11,568 nucleotides of DNA from Oscillospiraceae bacterium (GCA_015067385.1 SVMP01000057.1:1-11568); one strand, 5' to 3'. Positions 1-7,736 are shown, counted from the first letter of the stretch. Notes: a model not told the origin generated them from the letters alone. Program-made: numbers and translations.

Positions 1-1170
1 GCAATGTTTGAGCATCAGGCCGATGCTGGTACTAACGATATGGCAACCGATCAGGCTTGCTATGCACTCGTTGCGTACAACCGTTTCGTTAATAATCAGA
101 ATTCTCTTTACGATATGTCCGACGTCGCTTTCGATGCTGTAACTCCCGACGATGGTAATGATAATCCTACCGATGACACCGTTACACTTGACAAGCTTAC
201 AGCTGTATTTAATCCTCCTGCACAGGTAAGCGGTCTTTCCGGTACTACTTTCGATGTTCCTGTTTATATCGTTGGCTGGAATAACGAATCAGGCTACAAG
301 CTTATAGATATGATCGTATCCGTTCCCGAAGGCATCACTGTTGCAGAAGTCACCGCGGCATCCGGACTTACGGGCGGCGAACTTGAATATTCTTTTGAAA
401 AAGAAACAGGAAAACTTCGTGTCGTTTATTTCGACTCAAATAAAAATAACGACTTGACAATTACATCTGATTCTTTCGATGGAATGAATGAACTTTTCAA
501 TATCAAATTCAAAGTTGAAGATGTCAAGTCTTCTGCTGTCTACATTGGTATTACCGGTATGTCTGTTAAGTTCCATTCCGATTCTGCTGCTGATGATTCA
601 ATGATTGTCGTTAACACAGATTCTGCAAACGGAAATGTAGCAATTGTTTACGGTGTATCGTTCAGCGCAGTATGTCTTTATACCGGTGACGATGTAGACC
701 TTATTCCCAAAACCAAAAAAGCTGTTGCAATCTCGGTTACTGATATTACTGCAGGCGATAAGATCGTTTATTCCGACGGAACAAATGAGATCGAATTCAA
801 ATACAGCGCTGAGATAACTGCAAAGACAGGTATTGCTTCGTATGTAGCACTCGTTGATTCTTCTATATCCATGGAGAATTTCGTAAAAATCGAGAATTAT
901 GATATAAAAATCAATGAAGATGCTTCCACTGTTGTCTTCGGCGACAGCAATGCGGACGGTGTTATCAATGCGCAGGATGCTCTTGCTGCAGTTGATTTCT
1001 GGCTCCGTAAAGTCGCTGCTCCGACCGATGATCAGATCCTTGCGGTCAACGTCAACAGTGACAGCCGAATCAACACATTTGATGCTCTCGGTATCGTTGA
1101 GCATTTTGTAAATGGTTCCGAATACGGTGTTATTACCAAAGCGGCAACTTTGAACTCCGATAATCAGTAA
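1..1170 (+). CDS. 3' part of a secreted protein: end of prenyltransferase-like barrel, cohesin-like domain, dockerin
   Basis: The reading frame is open from base 1, so the 5' part lies outside the window; the ATG at 4 is probably internal. Counting from it, residues 1-41 contain ATDQACYALVAYNRF and SLYDMSDV, which resemble the last helical repeat of prenyltransferase/squalene-cyclase-like alpha-barrels in secreted clostridial proteins. After a low-complexity Asp/Thr/Asn linker (42-62), residues about 65-215 look like a cohesin-type beta-sandwich. Residues 311-371 form a type I dockerin with two Ca-binding repeats: GDSNADGVINAQDAL (D314, N316, D318, D325) and VNSDSRINTFDAL (N351, D353, D360). 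The alpha-barrel fold is shared with intrinsic factor and transcobalamin, and the downstream DUF4430 and ECF genes suggest a role in vitamin capture at the cell surface. The dockerin could bind the membrane-anchored cohesin-like protein encoded next. Dockerin and partial gene are seen directly; barrel identity is by family resemblance; the binding role is inferred. Confidence 0.8.
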   Translation, partial: AMFEHQADAGTNDMATDQACYALVAYNRFVNNQNSLYDMSDVAFDAVTPDDGNDNPTDDTVTLDKLTAVFNPPAQVSGLSGTTFDVPVYIVGWNNESGYKLIDMIVSVPEGITVAEVTAASGLTGGELEYSFEKETGKLRVVYFDSNKNNDLTITSDSFDGMNELFNIKFKVEDVKSSAVYIGITGMSVKFHSDSAADDSMIVVNTDSANGNVAIVYGVSFSAVCLYTGDDVDLIPKTKKAVAISVTDITAGDKIVYSDGTNEIEFKYSAEITAKTGIASYVALVDSSISMENFVKIENYDIKINEDASTVVFGDSNADGVINAQDALAAVDFWLRKVAAPTDDQILAVNVNSDSRINTFDALGIVEHFVNGSEYGVITKAATLNSDNQ

Positions 1171-1191
1171 TTTGTAAGGCAAAATAATATG

Positions 1192-1221
1192 TTCGGGCTG
1201 TCTTTTCCGAGGCAGCCCGAA
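1192..1221 (+). terminator. Stem-loop between the first two genes, possible partial terminator or mRNA processing site
   Basis: A perfect 9-bp stem, TTCGGGCTG (1192-1200) with CAGCCCGAA (1213-1221), encloses a 12-base loop. It starts 21 bases after the first stop codon and ends just upstream of the ribosome binding site of the next gene (AGGAGA, 1233-1238). Only a short T run follows (ATTTGG), so full termination is doubtful. It could lower expression of the downstream genes relative to the secreted protein, or stabilise the 3' end of its mRNA. Confidence 0.5.
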
Positions 1222-1242
1222 TTTGGAATAATAGGAGACTTT

Positions 1243-1884
1243 ATGAGCAGAAAAGAAAAGGCATCAAAGAAAAAACAAAGGATCATCATTTTATTAATGA
1301 TTATTCTGCTTTTGCTTTTATTAACGTTGTTTCTATTTGTATTTAAAAGAGATAACGGTAACGGATCTGTAACATCAGATCCGACGTTGACGGTCGAAAC
1401 TCCGCAAAAATTAAGTCTTGCCGATACGGATACATTTTCTCTCGATGTCCTTATTTCTTCGCTCGGGAAAGCTCTCTATCCTGCGGCAAGTATGAGTATA
1501 TCGTTCGACCCTTCTACTCTTGAATTTCTTGGGATAGATGAGGGGAATGTTTTTGTTCATAATTACGGAGGCGAAAGCCGTGTTGACAGACTCCTTCCCG
1601 ATTGGAGTGTCAATATCGAACAGAGCAATAAATCGGGGCTTATAAATATATTGTATCTTGATATTACGGGCGGCAGAAACTCTTTCGGTAAAGATCTGCT
1701 TGCAGAAGATTATAATGTCGTATTTCGTCTTCGTTTCAGACTTCGCGGAAGCGCAAGGGTAGGGGATATTTACGATATTATTGTTGAAGATGCTGTTTTT
1801 GCGGCTTCTGATGAAACGCAAAGTCTCGCCATGACGACAGGTACTCTCAAAATAATAAACAGTAAAATAGTCATAGGCGAATAA
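1243..1884 (+). CDS. Membrane-anchored cohesin-like protein
   Basis: The start is taken as the ATG at 1243 (MSRKEK), because AGGAGA lies 4 bases upstream; an upstream ATG at 1189 overlaps a stem-loop and lacks a ribosome binding site. The product has 213 residues. A Lys/Arg-rich stretch (2-13) precedes one hydrophobic segment (about 14-34), giving a signal-anchor topology with the rest outside. Residues about 48-208 read as a cohesin-like beta-sandwich, with alternating strands such as FSLDVLISSLGKA, SMSISFDPSTLEFLGI and YNVVFRLRFRLRG. Cohesins bind dockerins, and the preceding gene ends in a dockerin, so the simplest reading is a membrane dock for that protein. No enzyme motif is visible. 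The gene ends 21 bases before the lipoprotein gene. The cohesin call rests on fold-like patterns, not a diagnostic motif, and the pairing is inferred. Confidence 0.7.
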   Translation: MSRKEKASKKKQRIIILLMIILLLLLLTLFLFVFKRDNGNGSVTSDPTLTVETPQKLSLADTDTFSLDVLISSLGKALYPAASMSISFDPSTLEFLGIDEGNVFVHNYGGESRVDRLLPDWSVNIEQSNKSGLINILYLDITGGRNSFGKDLLAEDYNVVFRLRFRLRGSARVGDIYDIIVEDAVFAASDETQSLAMTTGTLKIINSKIVIGE

Positions 1885-1905
1885 TTATTATCTGAAAGGA
1901 TTTTC

Positions 1906-3495
1906 ATGTTGAAATCAATAACTAATAAGATGAGACGTTTATTTTTCGTATTTTTAATTTTATCTCTTGTCCTTTCACTCTTTTCGTGCAGTGGAAATTA
2001 TGCACAGATCGATCTTAAAGCACCTGTGGAATTACCTGAAAACGGTGTGATCGAAAAAGAAATATTCGATCAGATAAAGCAAGATGGCGCTATTGCTGTT
2101 TTTACGGGGAAATCCGAAGACCTTGTCTATGAATGGACGATTTTCGGCAACGATCTTGTCGTTACCCGTTCCGTTAATTTGTCACTTGATATCGAAGAGA
2201 ACGAAGGTAGCGTAAAGATTACTTTTGCAGAAAAAGAAGATTTTGGTTTTCCCGCTTTTTTATCAGTTCATTTAAGCGAAAAATGGGCTGAACAGAGTGC
2301 CACCGCATACTTCAACGATCTGCCCGTAAACTCCGTATCCGTTACGGGCACAAAGAAAAGTATCCTGAATATATCAGTCAATGAAATCACCGAATATCTT
2401 ATATTAAAAGCAGATAGCGTAGATTATGTTGATACCGTTTATGCCGATACCACCACGGTTATCCAACCCGAACCTGAAAAAGAAGAAAATAATACTCAAT
2501 CGGCAACGCATGACAGCTATCTTTCAGGTGTTTCAAACAGTGATGATCGGGTCTATTCCGAAAACGTCGAGATTATCGTTTCGGGAGGAACAACAGAAAA
2601 TAAAACTCAATCTACCGATCATGATGGGTATCTTTCAGATGTAAATAATACCGACGATCAGGTTTATTCCGAAGAAGCGGATATTGTTATCGAAAATAAT
2701 CCCACAGAGATCCGGCCGACAGAACAGGACGGTTATCTTTCATCTTCCGACGGTTCTGATGATACAGTATACTCCGGAACCGTTTCATCTTCAGATGATA
2801 CTGTAGAAAATACAGCTCCTCAGGATCAGGACAATTATCTTTCAGATTCAAATAATTCAAATGATCAGGTATATTCGGGAAGTGGAAGTGCTTCCGTTCA
2901 GAACGGTTCGTACGGAGGCACTGTTCAGGCAGGACGAGATAATTATCTTACCAATTCTTCAAGCGGAGACGGACGTGTTTATTCTGACGGGAATTCAACC
3001 GAAAAAGATAAATATGAAACAGATCCCGTACCTGTGGGAAAACCTATGCCCGTTGAACCCGAAGATCAACAGATAAACACTCAAAAAACATACACATGCA
3101 CTCTTTCTATCGAATGCTCCACCATCCTCAATAACCTCGGGGATCTTGACCCCGATAAGCGTGAACTTGTTCCATCCAACGGCGTTATACTGACGCCTAC
3201 TAAAGTAACTTTTTACGAGGGAGAATCTGTTTACGACGTACTCCTTCGTGTCTGCCGGCAAAAAGGCATACATCTTGAATATTCGTGGACTCCGATCTAT
3301 AACAGTGCGTATATCGAGGGTATTCACAATCTTTACGAATTCGACTGCGGTTCTCTTTCCGGCTGGATGTATTGCGTAAACGGCTGGTATCCAAACTACG
3401 GATGCTCCCGTTATCAGCTTGTCGACGGTGAGGTCATCGAATGGAGATATACGTGTGATCTTGGTGCGGACGTCGGAAGAGATATGAGAGGATAA
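1906..3495 (+). CDS. DUF4430 lipoprotein with a repeat linker, putative corrinoid-binding surface protein
   Basis: The product has 529 residues. The start is supported by GAAAGGA at 1894-1900. A positively charged N terminus and hydrophobic core (11-24) lead to a lipobox, LFSC, with lipidation expected at C28. Residues about 40-170 form an all-beta-looking domain that I do not recognise. Residues 202-360 carry five 17-residue repeats in an acidic Ser/Asn/Asp-rich linker. A Pro-rich hinge (KDKYETDPVPVGKP, 367-380) leads to the C-terminal domain, about 395-520, which matches DUF4430: SVYDVLLRVC, TPIYNSAYIEGIHNLYEFDCG, GWMYCVNGWYPNYG. DUF4430 is related to the beta domain of transcobalamin and intrinsic factor, which closes over cobalamin. 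Several cysteines (398, 404, 450, 481, 490, 500, 517) could form disulfides. The stop is one base before the EcfT start, which suggests translational coupling to the importer. Lipoprotein and DUF4430 calls are strong; the ligand is inferred. Confidence 0.85.
   Translation: MLKSITNKMRRLFFVFLILSLVLSLFSCSGNYAQIDLKAPVELPENGVIEKEIFDQIKQDGAIAVFTGKSEDLVYEWTIFGNDLVVTRSVNLSLDIEENEGSVKITFAEKEDFGFPAFLSVHLSEKWAEQSATAYFNDLPVNSVSVTGTKKSILNISVNEITEYLILKADSVDYVDTVYADTTTVIQPEPEKEENNTQSATHDSYLSGVSNSDDRVYSENVEIIVSGGTTENKTQSTDHDGYLSDVNNTDDQVYSEEADIVIENNPTEIRPTEQDGYLSSSDGSDDTVYSGTVSSSDDTVENTAPQDQDNYLSDSNNSNDQVYSGSGSASVQNGSYGGTVQAGRDNYLTNSSSGDGRVYSDGNSTEKDKYETDPVPVGKPMPVEPEDQQINTQKTYTCTLSIECSTILNNLGDLDPDKRELVPSNGVILTPTKVTFYEGESVYDVLLRVCRQKGIHLEYSWTPIYNSAYIEGIHNLYEFDCGSLSGWMYCVNGWYPNYGCSRYQLVDGEVIEWRYTCDLGADVGRDMRG
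2509..2985 (+). repeat. Five protein-level 17-residue repeats in the lipoprotein linker
   Basis: Five copies of a motif with pattern (H/Q/R)-D-x-Y-L-(S/T)-...-D-x-x-V-Y-S occur at residues 202-218, 239-255, 274-290, 308-324 and 344-360, which is 2509-2559, 2620-2670, 2725-2775, 2827-2877 and 2935-2985. Every copy is exactly 17 residues, with start-to-start spacing of 37, 35, 34 and 36 residues. A sixth, partial copy (KDKYETDPVP, from residue 367) merges into the hinge before DUF4430. DNA identity between copies is only moderate, so the array is old or under selection at protein level. Confidence 0.85.
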
Positions 3496-3496
3496 A

Positions 3497-4387
3497 ATGC
3501 GAGATTCTTTTTATGACTGTCATCCCTTGATTAATTTACTTTATTTTTCAATTGTAATCGGCTTTTCAATGGTCATCATTCATCCTTTGGGACAGGCTGT
3601 CTCGTTAGTTTGCGGTATTGTATATGCGGTCAGCATCGATGGTAAGAAAGACATCATGTTTCTTTTGAAATACTGTTTACCGATGGTTCTTCTGACTGCT
3701 TTTATAAATCCTGCATTCAATCATGAAGGAATAACTGTTCTCATGTATTTCAGCAGCGGAAATCCGTTAACGCTTGAAAGCATTCTTTACGGCGTTTCAT
3801 CAGGTTGTATGTTGGTTTCTGTTTTAGTGTGGTTCATATCTTTTAACAGAGTCATGACTTCGGATAAATTTATATATTTATTCGGAAAGATCATTCCGGC
3901 ATTGTCGTTGATACTCAGCATGTCTTTGCGATTTGTACCGAAATTCAAAAAGCAGATGGATACTGTTGTTGAGGCTCAAAGAAGTATCGGCAGGGATGTT
4001 TCGAGCGGAAGTATTATTCAAAGGACAAAAACCGCTGTAGTTATTTTTTCGATTATGATAACGTGGGCTTTGGAAAATGCAATAGAAACAGCCGACAGTA
4101 TGAAAAGTCGAGGCTACGGTCTGAAAGGTAGAACAGCGTTTTCTATTTATACGTTTGATGAAAGAGATAAAGCTCTTTTTTGTTGGCTTGTTTTTAGCGG
4201 TCTGTTTCTTGTTTCGGGCAATATTATATCTGCCTTTGGTTTTCGTTATTTCCCGAATATCCGATATGCCGCAATGGATTTATCTACTTTTCCGTTTTAT
4301 CTTGTGTATCTTTGCATGAGCCTTACACCATTCATTCTTAATTTAAAGGAGGAACGAGCATGGAAAATTTTATATTCAAAAATGTGA
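3497..4387 (+). CDS. ecfT: ECF transporter transmembrane protein EcfT (CbiQ family)
   Basis: This is the 296-residue integral membrane scaffold that couples the ECF ATPases to the substrate-binding S component. Hydrophobic segments lie at about 12-28, 32-48, 56-72, 100-118, 132-146, 226-244 and 265-282. The two Arg-containing coupling helices are recognisable: AQRSIG (160-165) and SMKSRGYGLKGR (201-212), matching the xRx pair (usually Ala-Arg-Gly) that docks into EcfA grooves. The first is QRS rather than ARG, the second SRG. GAGAGGA at 3486-3492, inside the end of the lipoprotein gene, serves as ribosome binding site; only one base separates the two genes. The last 28 bases overlap the ATPase/S-component gene. 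Length and topology are normal for CbiQ/EcfT. The vitamin imported is not shown by this protein itself. Confidence 0.9.
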   Translation: MRDSFYDCHPLINLLYFSIVIGFSMVIIHPLGQAVSLVCGIVYAVSIDGKKDIMFLLKYCLPMVLLTAFINPAFNHEGITVLMYFSSGNPLTLESILYGVSSGCMLVSVLVWFISFNRVMTSDKFIYLFGKIIPALSLILSMSLRFVPKFKKQMDTVVEAQRSIGRDVSSGSIIQRTKTAVVIFSIMITWALENAIETADSMKSRGYGLKGRTAFSIYTFDERDKALFCWLVFSGLFLVSGNIISAFGFRYFPNIRYAAMDLSTFPFYLVYLCMSLTPFILNLKEERAWKILYSKM

Positions 4388-7005
4388 GCTTCTCCTATCC
4401 CGAACAGGAAAAGAAGGCTCTTGACAGCGTTTCATTTTTAGTTAATCAAGGTGATTTCCTTATTTTATGCGGTCCGTCCGGATGCGGTAAATCAACGCTT
4501 CTCCGTCATCTTAAAACCTGTCTTTCTCCGCACGGAAATCTTGTCGGGGAAATAAAATTTAACGGTATTGATCTTTGTGATGTCGACGAGCGGACACAGT
4601 CTGAAGAGATCGGTTTTGTTTTGCAGTCTCCCGAAAATCAGGTCGTTACGGATAAAGTGTGGCATGAACTTGCGTTTGGCCTTGAAAGCCTTGGCTACGA
4701 TACACCGACTATTCGCAGACGTGTCGCAGAGGTTGCAGCATTTTTCGGAATAGAAAACTGGTTTTATAAAAACGTCGCGGAACTTTCCGGAGGACAAAAG
4801 CAGTTGCTGAGCCTTGCATCTGTATTGGCGATGAGCCCGAAAGTTCTTATTCTTGACGAGCCTACATCTCAGCTTGCCCCCATTGCCGCATCTGATTTTC
4901 TTGCTCTGCTCGGAAAAATCAACAGAGAACTCGGCATAACCGTAATTCTCACAGAACATCGTCTCGAAGAAGCGTTTCCTTTTGCAACAAGAATTATAGT
5001 AATGTCTGAAGGAAGTATAATTTGTGATGATGTACCGCAAAAAGTCGGACTTCAGCTTCGAGATAAAGGTGACGGCATGTTCCTTGCAATGCCGACTGCA
5101 ATGCGTGTATGGGCATCGGTGAAAACAGATCTTCCATGCCCGATTACCGTAAGAGACGGAAGTAGTTTTTTATCTCAAAGAAACGAAGAAAAACCTCTTC
5201 TTTCCCTCAAGCCCCCAAAGGAGTATACTTACAGCGAGGAAATTGCTCTTCATGCAGAAGAATTATGGTTCAGATATGAAAAAAATCTTCCGGATGTAGT
5301 AAAAGGTTTTGAACTGACACTGCATAAAGGGGAGTTTTATTCCATACTCGGCGGCAACGGGGCGGGAAAAAGTACAACTTTGAAACTTCTTTCCGGCATA
5401 CGTTCGTTTTATCGCGGCAGTGTCAAAGTTAACGGTAAAATCGGAACTTTGCCGCAAAATCCGCAGTCTCTTTTTGTTAAAAGAACTGTTCGTGAAGATC
5501 TTTATGAAGCTCTTCGGGGTATGAAACTGTCAAAAGATATCAAAGACGAGCAGGTCGCACGGGTAGTAAAGGTCTGTGAACTTGAAAGCTTTTTAGACAG
5601 ACATCCCTATGATATCTCAGGCGGTGAACAGCAACGAACCGCTCTTGCAAAAGTTCTACTGACATCACCTGATATTTTGCTTCTCGATGAACCGACTAAA
5701 GGCTTCGATGCTGAATTTAAAGTAAACTTTGCAGGAATCTTAAACAAGCTTCTTTCTCATGGGGTAACGATACTCATGGTAAGCCATGATGTTTCATTCT
5801 GTGCGGAATATGCTCATAAATGCGGCTTATTTTTCGACGGTCGTATTGTTGCAGAAGGAACTCCATCTGAATTTTTCTCCGGAAACAGTTTTTACACAAC
5901 GTCTGCAAACAGAATGGCTCGTCATTTGATACCTCAGGCTGTTTCTGTTTCCGATATAATTTACTGCTGTAACGGCAAAACTGCGGAAACTGAAGAAATC
6001 TCGGAAGATTTCACTCCTCTTCCCGATCCGCCGCCGCGAAGTGTGAATTTTAAGCCGAAACCGTTGCCTTTATGGAGAAAAGTAATCGCAGTTATTTCCG
6101 CTTTGGTTGCTTTCGGAGTTTTTTTGTATGCAACTTCCATAACAAACCTTGCGGATATCGTTACTTCGTCGGGAATAAGCTCCGAGGGATTGGATCAGCT
6201 TTCTTTGTATCTGATCCTCTTTGCTTCGCTTTCCGTATTTATTCTTTCAATAGGAAGAAGAAGTGCACCTCCCGTTATTGCTCAGACTCCGAGACAACAA
6301 CGTAATCTTAATAAAAGAACTGTTGCTGCGGCTGTCTCAATACTTTTATTTATACCTCTGACTATCTTTGCCGGGATCTTTTATCTTGAAGACCGTCAGT
6401 ATAATATCGTTGCAATGGCAATATTGCTGGAGTGCCTGATTCCGTTTATTATTATTTTTGAAGGACGTAAACCGAAAGCACGCGAACTTGTAACAATAGC
6501 TGTCCTTTGCGCCATCGGTATTGCAGGCAGAAGTATGTTTTTTATGCTTCCGCAGTTTAAACCTATCCTGGCGTTGACAATTATCGCAGGTGTTGCATTC
6601 GGCGGAGAAACGGGCTTCCTTGTCGGTGCAGCAACAATGTTAACATCCAATATTCTCTTTTCTCAGGGCCCTTGGACACCGTGGCAGATGTTTGCAATGG
6701 GGATTATAGGCTTCTTGGCAGGCGTATTGTTCAAAAAAGGCTGGCTTAGAAGGACAAGAGTTTCGCTTTCTGTCTTTGGAGCATTAACCGCCGTTTTGAT
6801 CTATGGCGGAATAATGAACCCGGCTTCGTTGATCATGTATTCATCTTCATCGCTTAAATGGGAAGCTATACTTTCATGCTATATAACGGGGCTTCCGATG
6901 GATCTCGTTCATGCATTCAGCACGGTTCTTTTCCTTATGATTGCCGCTGAACCGATGCTCGAGAAAATGGATAGGATCAAGGTCAAATACGGCATTGCAG
7001 AATAA
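4360..7005 (+). CDS. Fused ECF transporter: two EcfA ATPase domains plus S component
   Basis: The start at 4360 has a near-perfect ribosome binding site (AAAGGAGGA, 4345-4353) and overlaps ecfT by 28 bases. The product has 881 residues. ATPase 1 (about 3-225) has Walker A GPSGCGKST (38-46), Q-loop Q89, signature LSGGQKQ (142-148), Walker B VLILDEPTS (162-170) and switch H200; its D-loop reads SQLAP, with Ala173 where Asp is usual. ATPase 2 (about 296-510) has Walker A GGNGAGKST (331-339), Q366, signature ISGGEQQR (419-426), Walker B ILLLDEPT (439-446), D450 and H476. After a Pro-rich linker (about 550-570), the C-terminal 310 residues are membrane-embedded with about ten hydrophobic segments; residues 705-865 resemble ECF S components of the putative cobalamin (CbrT-like) group, including GRSMFFMLPQFKP and SQGPWTPWQMFAMGIIGF. 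With EcfT this one polypeptide supplies the remaining parts of the importer. Substrate is inferred from DUF4430 context. Confidence 0.88.
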   Translation: MENFIFKNVSFSYPEQEKKALDSVSFLVNQGDFLILCGPSGCGKSTLLRHLKTCLSPHGNLVGEIKFNGIDLCDVDERTQSEEIGFVLQSPENQVVTDKVWHELAFGLESLGYDTPTIRRRVAEVAAFFGIENWFYKNVAELSGGQKQLLSLASVLAMSPKVLILDEPTSQLAPIAASDFLALLGKINRELGITVILTEHRLEEAFPFATRIIVMSEGSIICDDVPQKVGLQLRDKGDGMFLAMPTAMRVWASVKTDLPCPITVRDGSSFLSQRNEEKPLLSLKPPKEYTYSEEIALHAEELWFRYEKNLPDVVKGFELTLHKGEFYSILGGNGAGKSTTLKLLSGIRSFYRGSVKVNGKIGTLPQNPQSLFVKRTVREDLYEALRGMKLSKDIKDEQVARVVKVCELESFLDRHPYDISGGEQQRTALAKVLLTSPDILLLDEPTKGFDAEFKVNFAGILNKLLSHGVTILMVSHDVSFCAEYAHKCGLFFDGRIVAEGTPSEFFSGNSFYTTSANRMARHLIPQAVSVSDIIYCCNGKTAETEEISEDFTPLPDPPPRSVNFKPKPLPLWRKVIAVISALVAFGVFLYATSITNLADIVTSSGISSEGLDQLSLYLILFASLSVFILSIGRRSAPPVIAQTPRQQRNLNKRTVAAAVSILLFIPLTIFAGIFYLEDRQYNIVAMAILLECLIPFIIIFEGRKPKARELVTIAVLCAIGIAGRSMFFMLPQFKPILALTIIAGVAFGGETGFLVGAATMLTSNILFSQGPWTPWQMFAMGIIGFLAGVLFKKGWLRRTRVSLSVFGALTAVLIYGGIMNPASLIMYSSSSLKWEAILSCYITGLPMDLVHAFSTVLFLMIAAEPMLEKMDRIKVKYGIAE

Positions 7006-7093
7006 TAGTCATAATTAAAAGTTATTTGATGAGAAGTACATCTGTCATGACTATATCGAGATTGTAAAGAAATCGAAATCAAATAAACAGTGT

Positions 7094-7132
7094 AAAAAGC
7101 GTCTTACGCCGATAGGTCGCAAGACGCTTTTT
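7094..7132. terminator. Bidirectional rho-independent terminator between convergent genes
   Basis: AAAAAGCGTCTT (7094-7105) pairs perfectly with AAGACGCTTTTT (7121-7132); two more G-C pairs extend the stem after one mismatch. The A run on the left and T run on the right give a U tract in either direction. It lies between the ECF fusion gene (ends 7005, plus) and the SGNH-like gene (ends 7135, minus), so it can serve both. Bases 7006-7093 hold nothing else that I recognise. Confidence 0.92.
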
Positions 7133-7134
7133 GT

Positions 7135-7722
7135 CTATCCTTCATAGCAGAACAGAATTCTGACCAGATTATAGATAGGACGTTTGATTCTTAATGGACG
7201 GTCAAATCCGATGTCGAAGATGAATGAAGCTGTTTTGGCGTTTTCATTTACGTTCCATGCGCGTTTCGCCGAAATATCTTCAAATTCACATTTTTCGGAA
7301 TTGGCGATATCGCCTAGAAGTTTGTTTATCTTTGCAACGGTTGTATCATTATCGTAATTCTTGAAAGATACAATGACAATACGACAGCTCTTGTTCTTTT
7401 CTTTGATCGTACGGATAAGAGCGCGGTAATTTTCTTCAAATACAGATTCTTTTCCTACAAAGTCGGATATGTCCGCATCTCCGATATGTAAAAGAACTGT
7501 GTCGGGGCAAAGCTCGGCAATACATTCATCGTAAATCCTTGCCGCATCTGCGATTGAAAGCCCGGAAAAACTACGGTTGTAAATACTGTCTTTTAATGAA
7601 AATGCTTGTTTTAATTCTCCGTACGGTATATTAACATCGCAGCTTCCTCCGAAAATAACTGTACCGTAAGCTTCTGCAATTTTGTTGAGGAATTTATATT
7701 TAGCGATCTTATTTTCAAACAT
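7135..7722 (-). CDS. SGNH-hydrolase-like protein, probably catalytically altered
   Basis: The product has 195 residues and no signal peptide or membrane segment, so it is probably cytosolic. The start is supported by AAAGGAGA (minus strand, 7731-7738), 8 bases upstream. The order of blocks resembles the SGNH/GDSL fold: TVIFGGSCDV (nucleophile-like S27), IYNRSFSGLSI (48-58, block II-like), and PDTVLLHIGDADISDF (73-88, block III-like, with GDAD in place of GxND). The C-terminal DxxH block is not evident, and the only histidine in the whole protein is H79 inside the block III-like region. It may therefore be a non-catalytic binding protein or use another mechanism. It follows the SemiSWEET gene by 14 bases, with its ribosome binding site overlapping that gene's stop codon, so the two are co-transcribed and probably work together. 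Family assignment is moderate; function is unknown. Confidence 0.75.
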   Translation of the reverse strand: MFENKIAKYKFLNKIAEAYGTVIFGGSCDVNIPYGELKQAFSLKDSIYNRSFSGLSIADAARIYDECIAELCPDTVLLHIGDADISDFVGKESVFEENYRALIRTIKEKNKSCRIVIVSFKNYDNDTTVAKINKLLGDIANSEKCEFEDISAKRAWNVNENAKTASFIFDIGFDRPLRIKRPIYNLVRILFCYEG

Positions 7723-7736
7723 ATTCGTAATCTCCT

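Noticed and set aside
4..6. ATG at position 4 as the true start of the first gene
   Set aside because: The frame is open through base 1, no ribosome binding site can be seen, and the protein would begin in the middle of a helical repeat.
598..1182. Long open frame on the minus strand (194 codons)
   Set aside because: It lies opposite the dockerin/cohesin protein gene, has no ribosome binding site or recognisable domain, and its translation is rich in Cys, Ile and Asn as expected of an antisense shadow.
2509..2985. Repeats considered as a CRISPR or tandem DNA array
   Set aside because: The periodicity is at protein level within an open frame; DNA copies differ and spacers are themselves coding.
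4492..5040. Open frame on the minus strand (182 codons) inside the first ATPase domain
   Set aside because: The plus strand has every ABC motif in order here; the antisense translation is basic, repetitive and unlike any protein.
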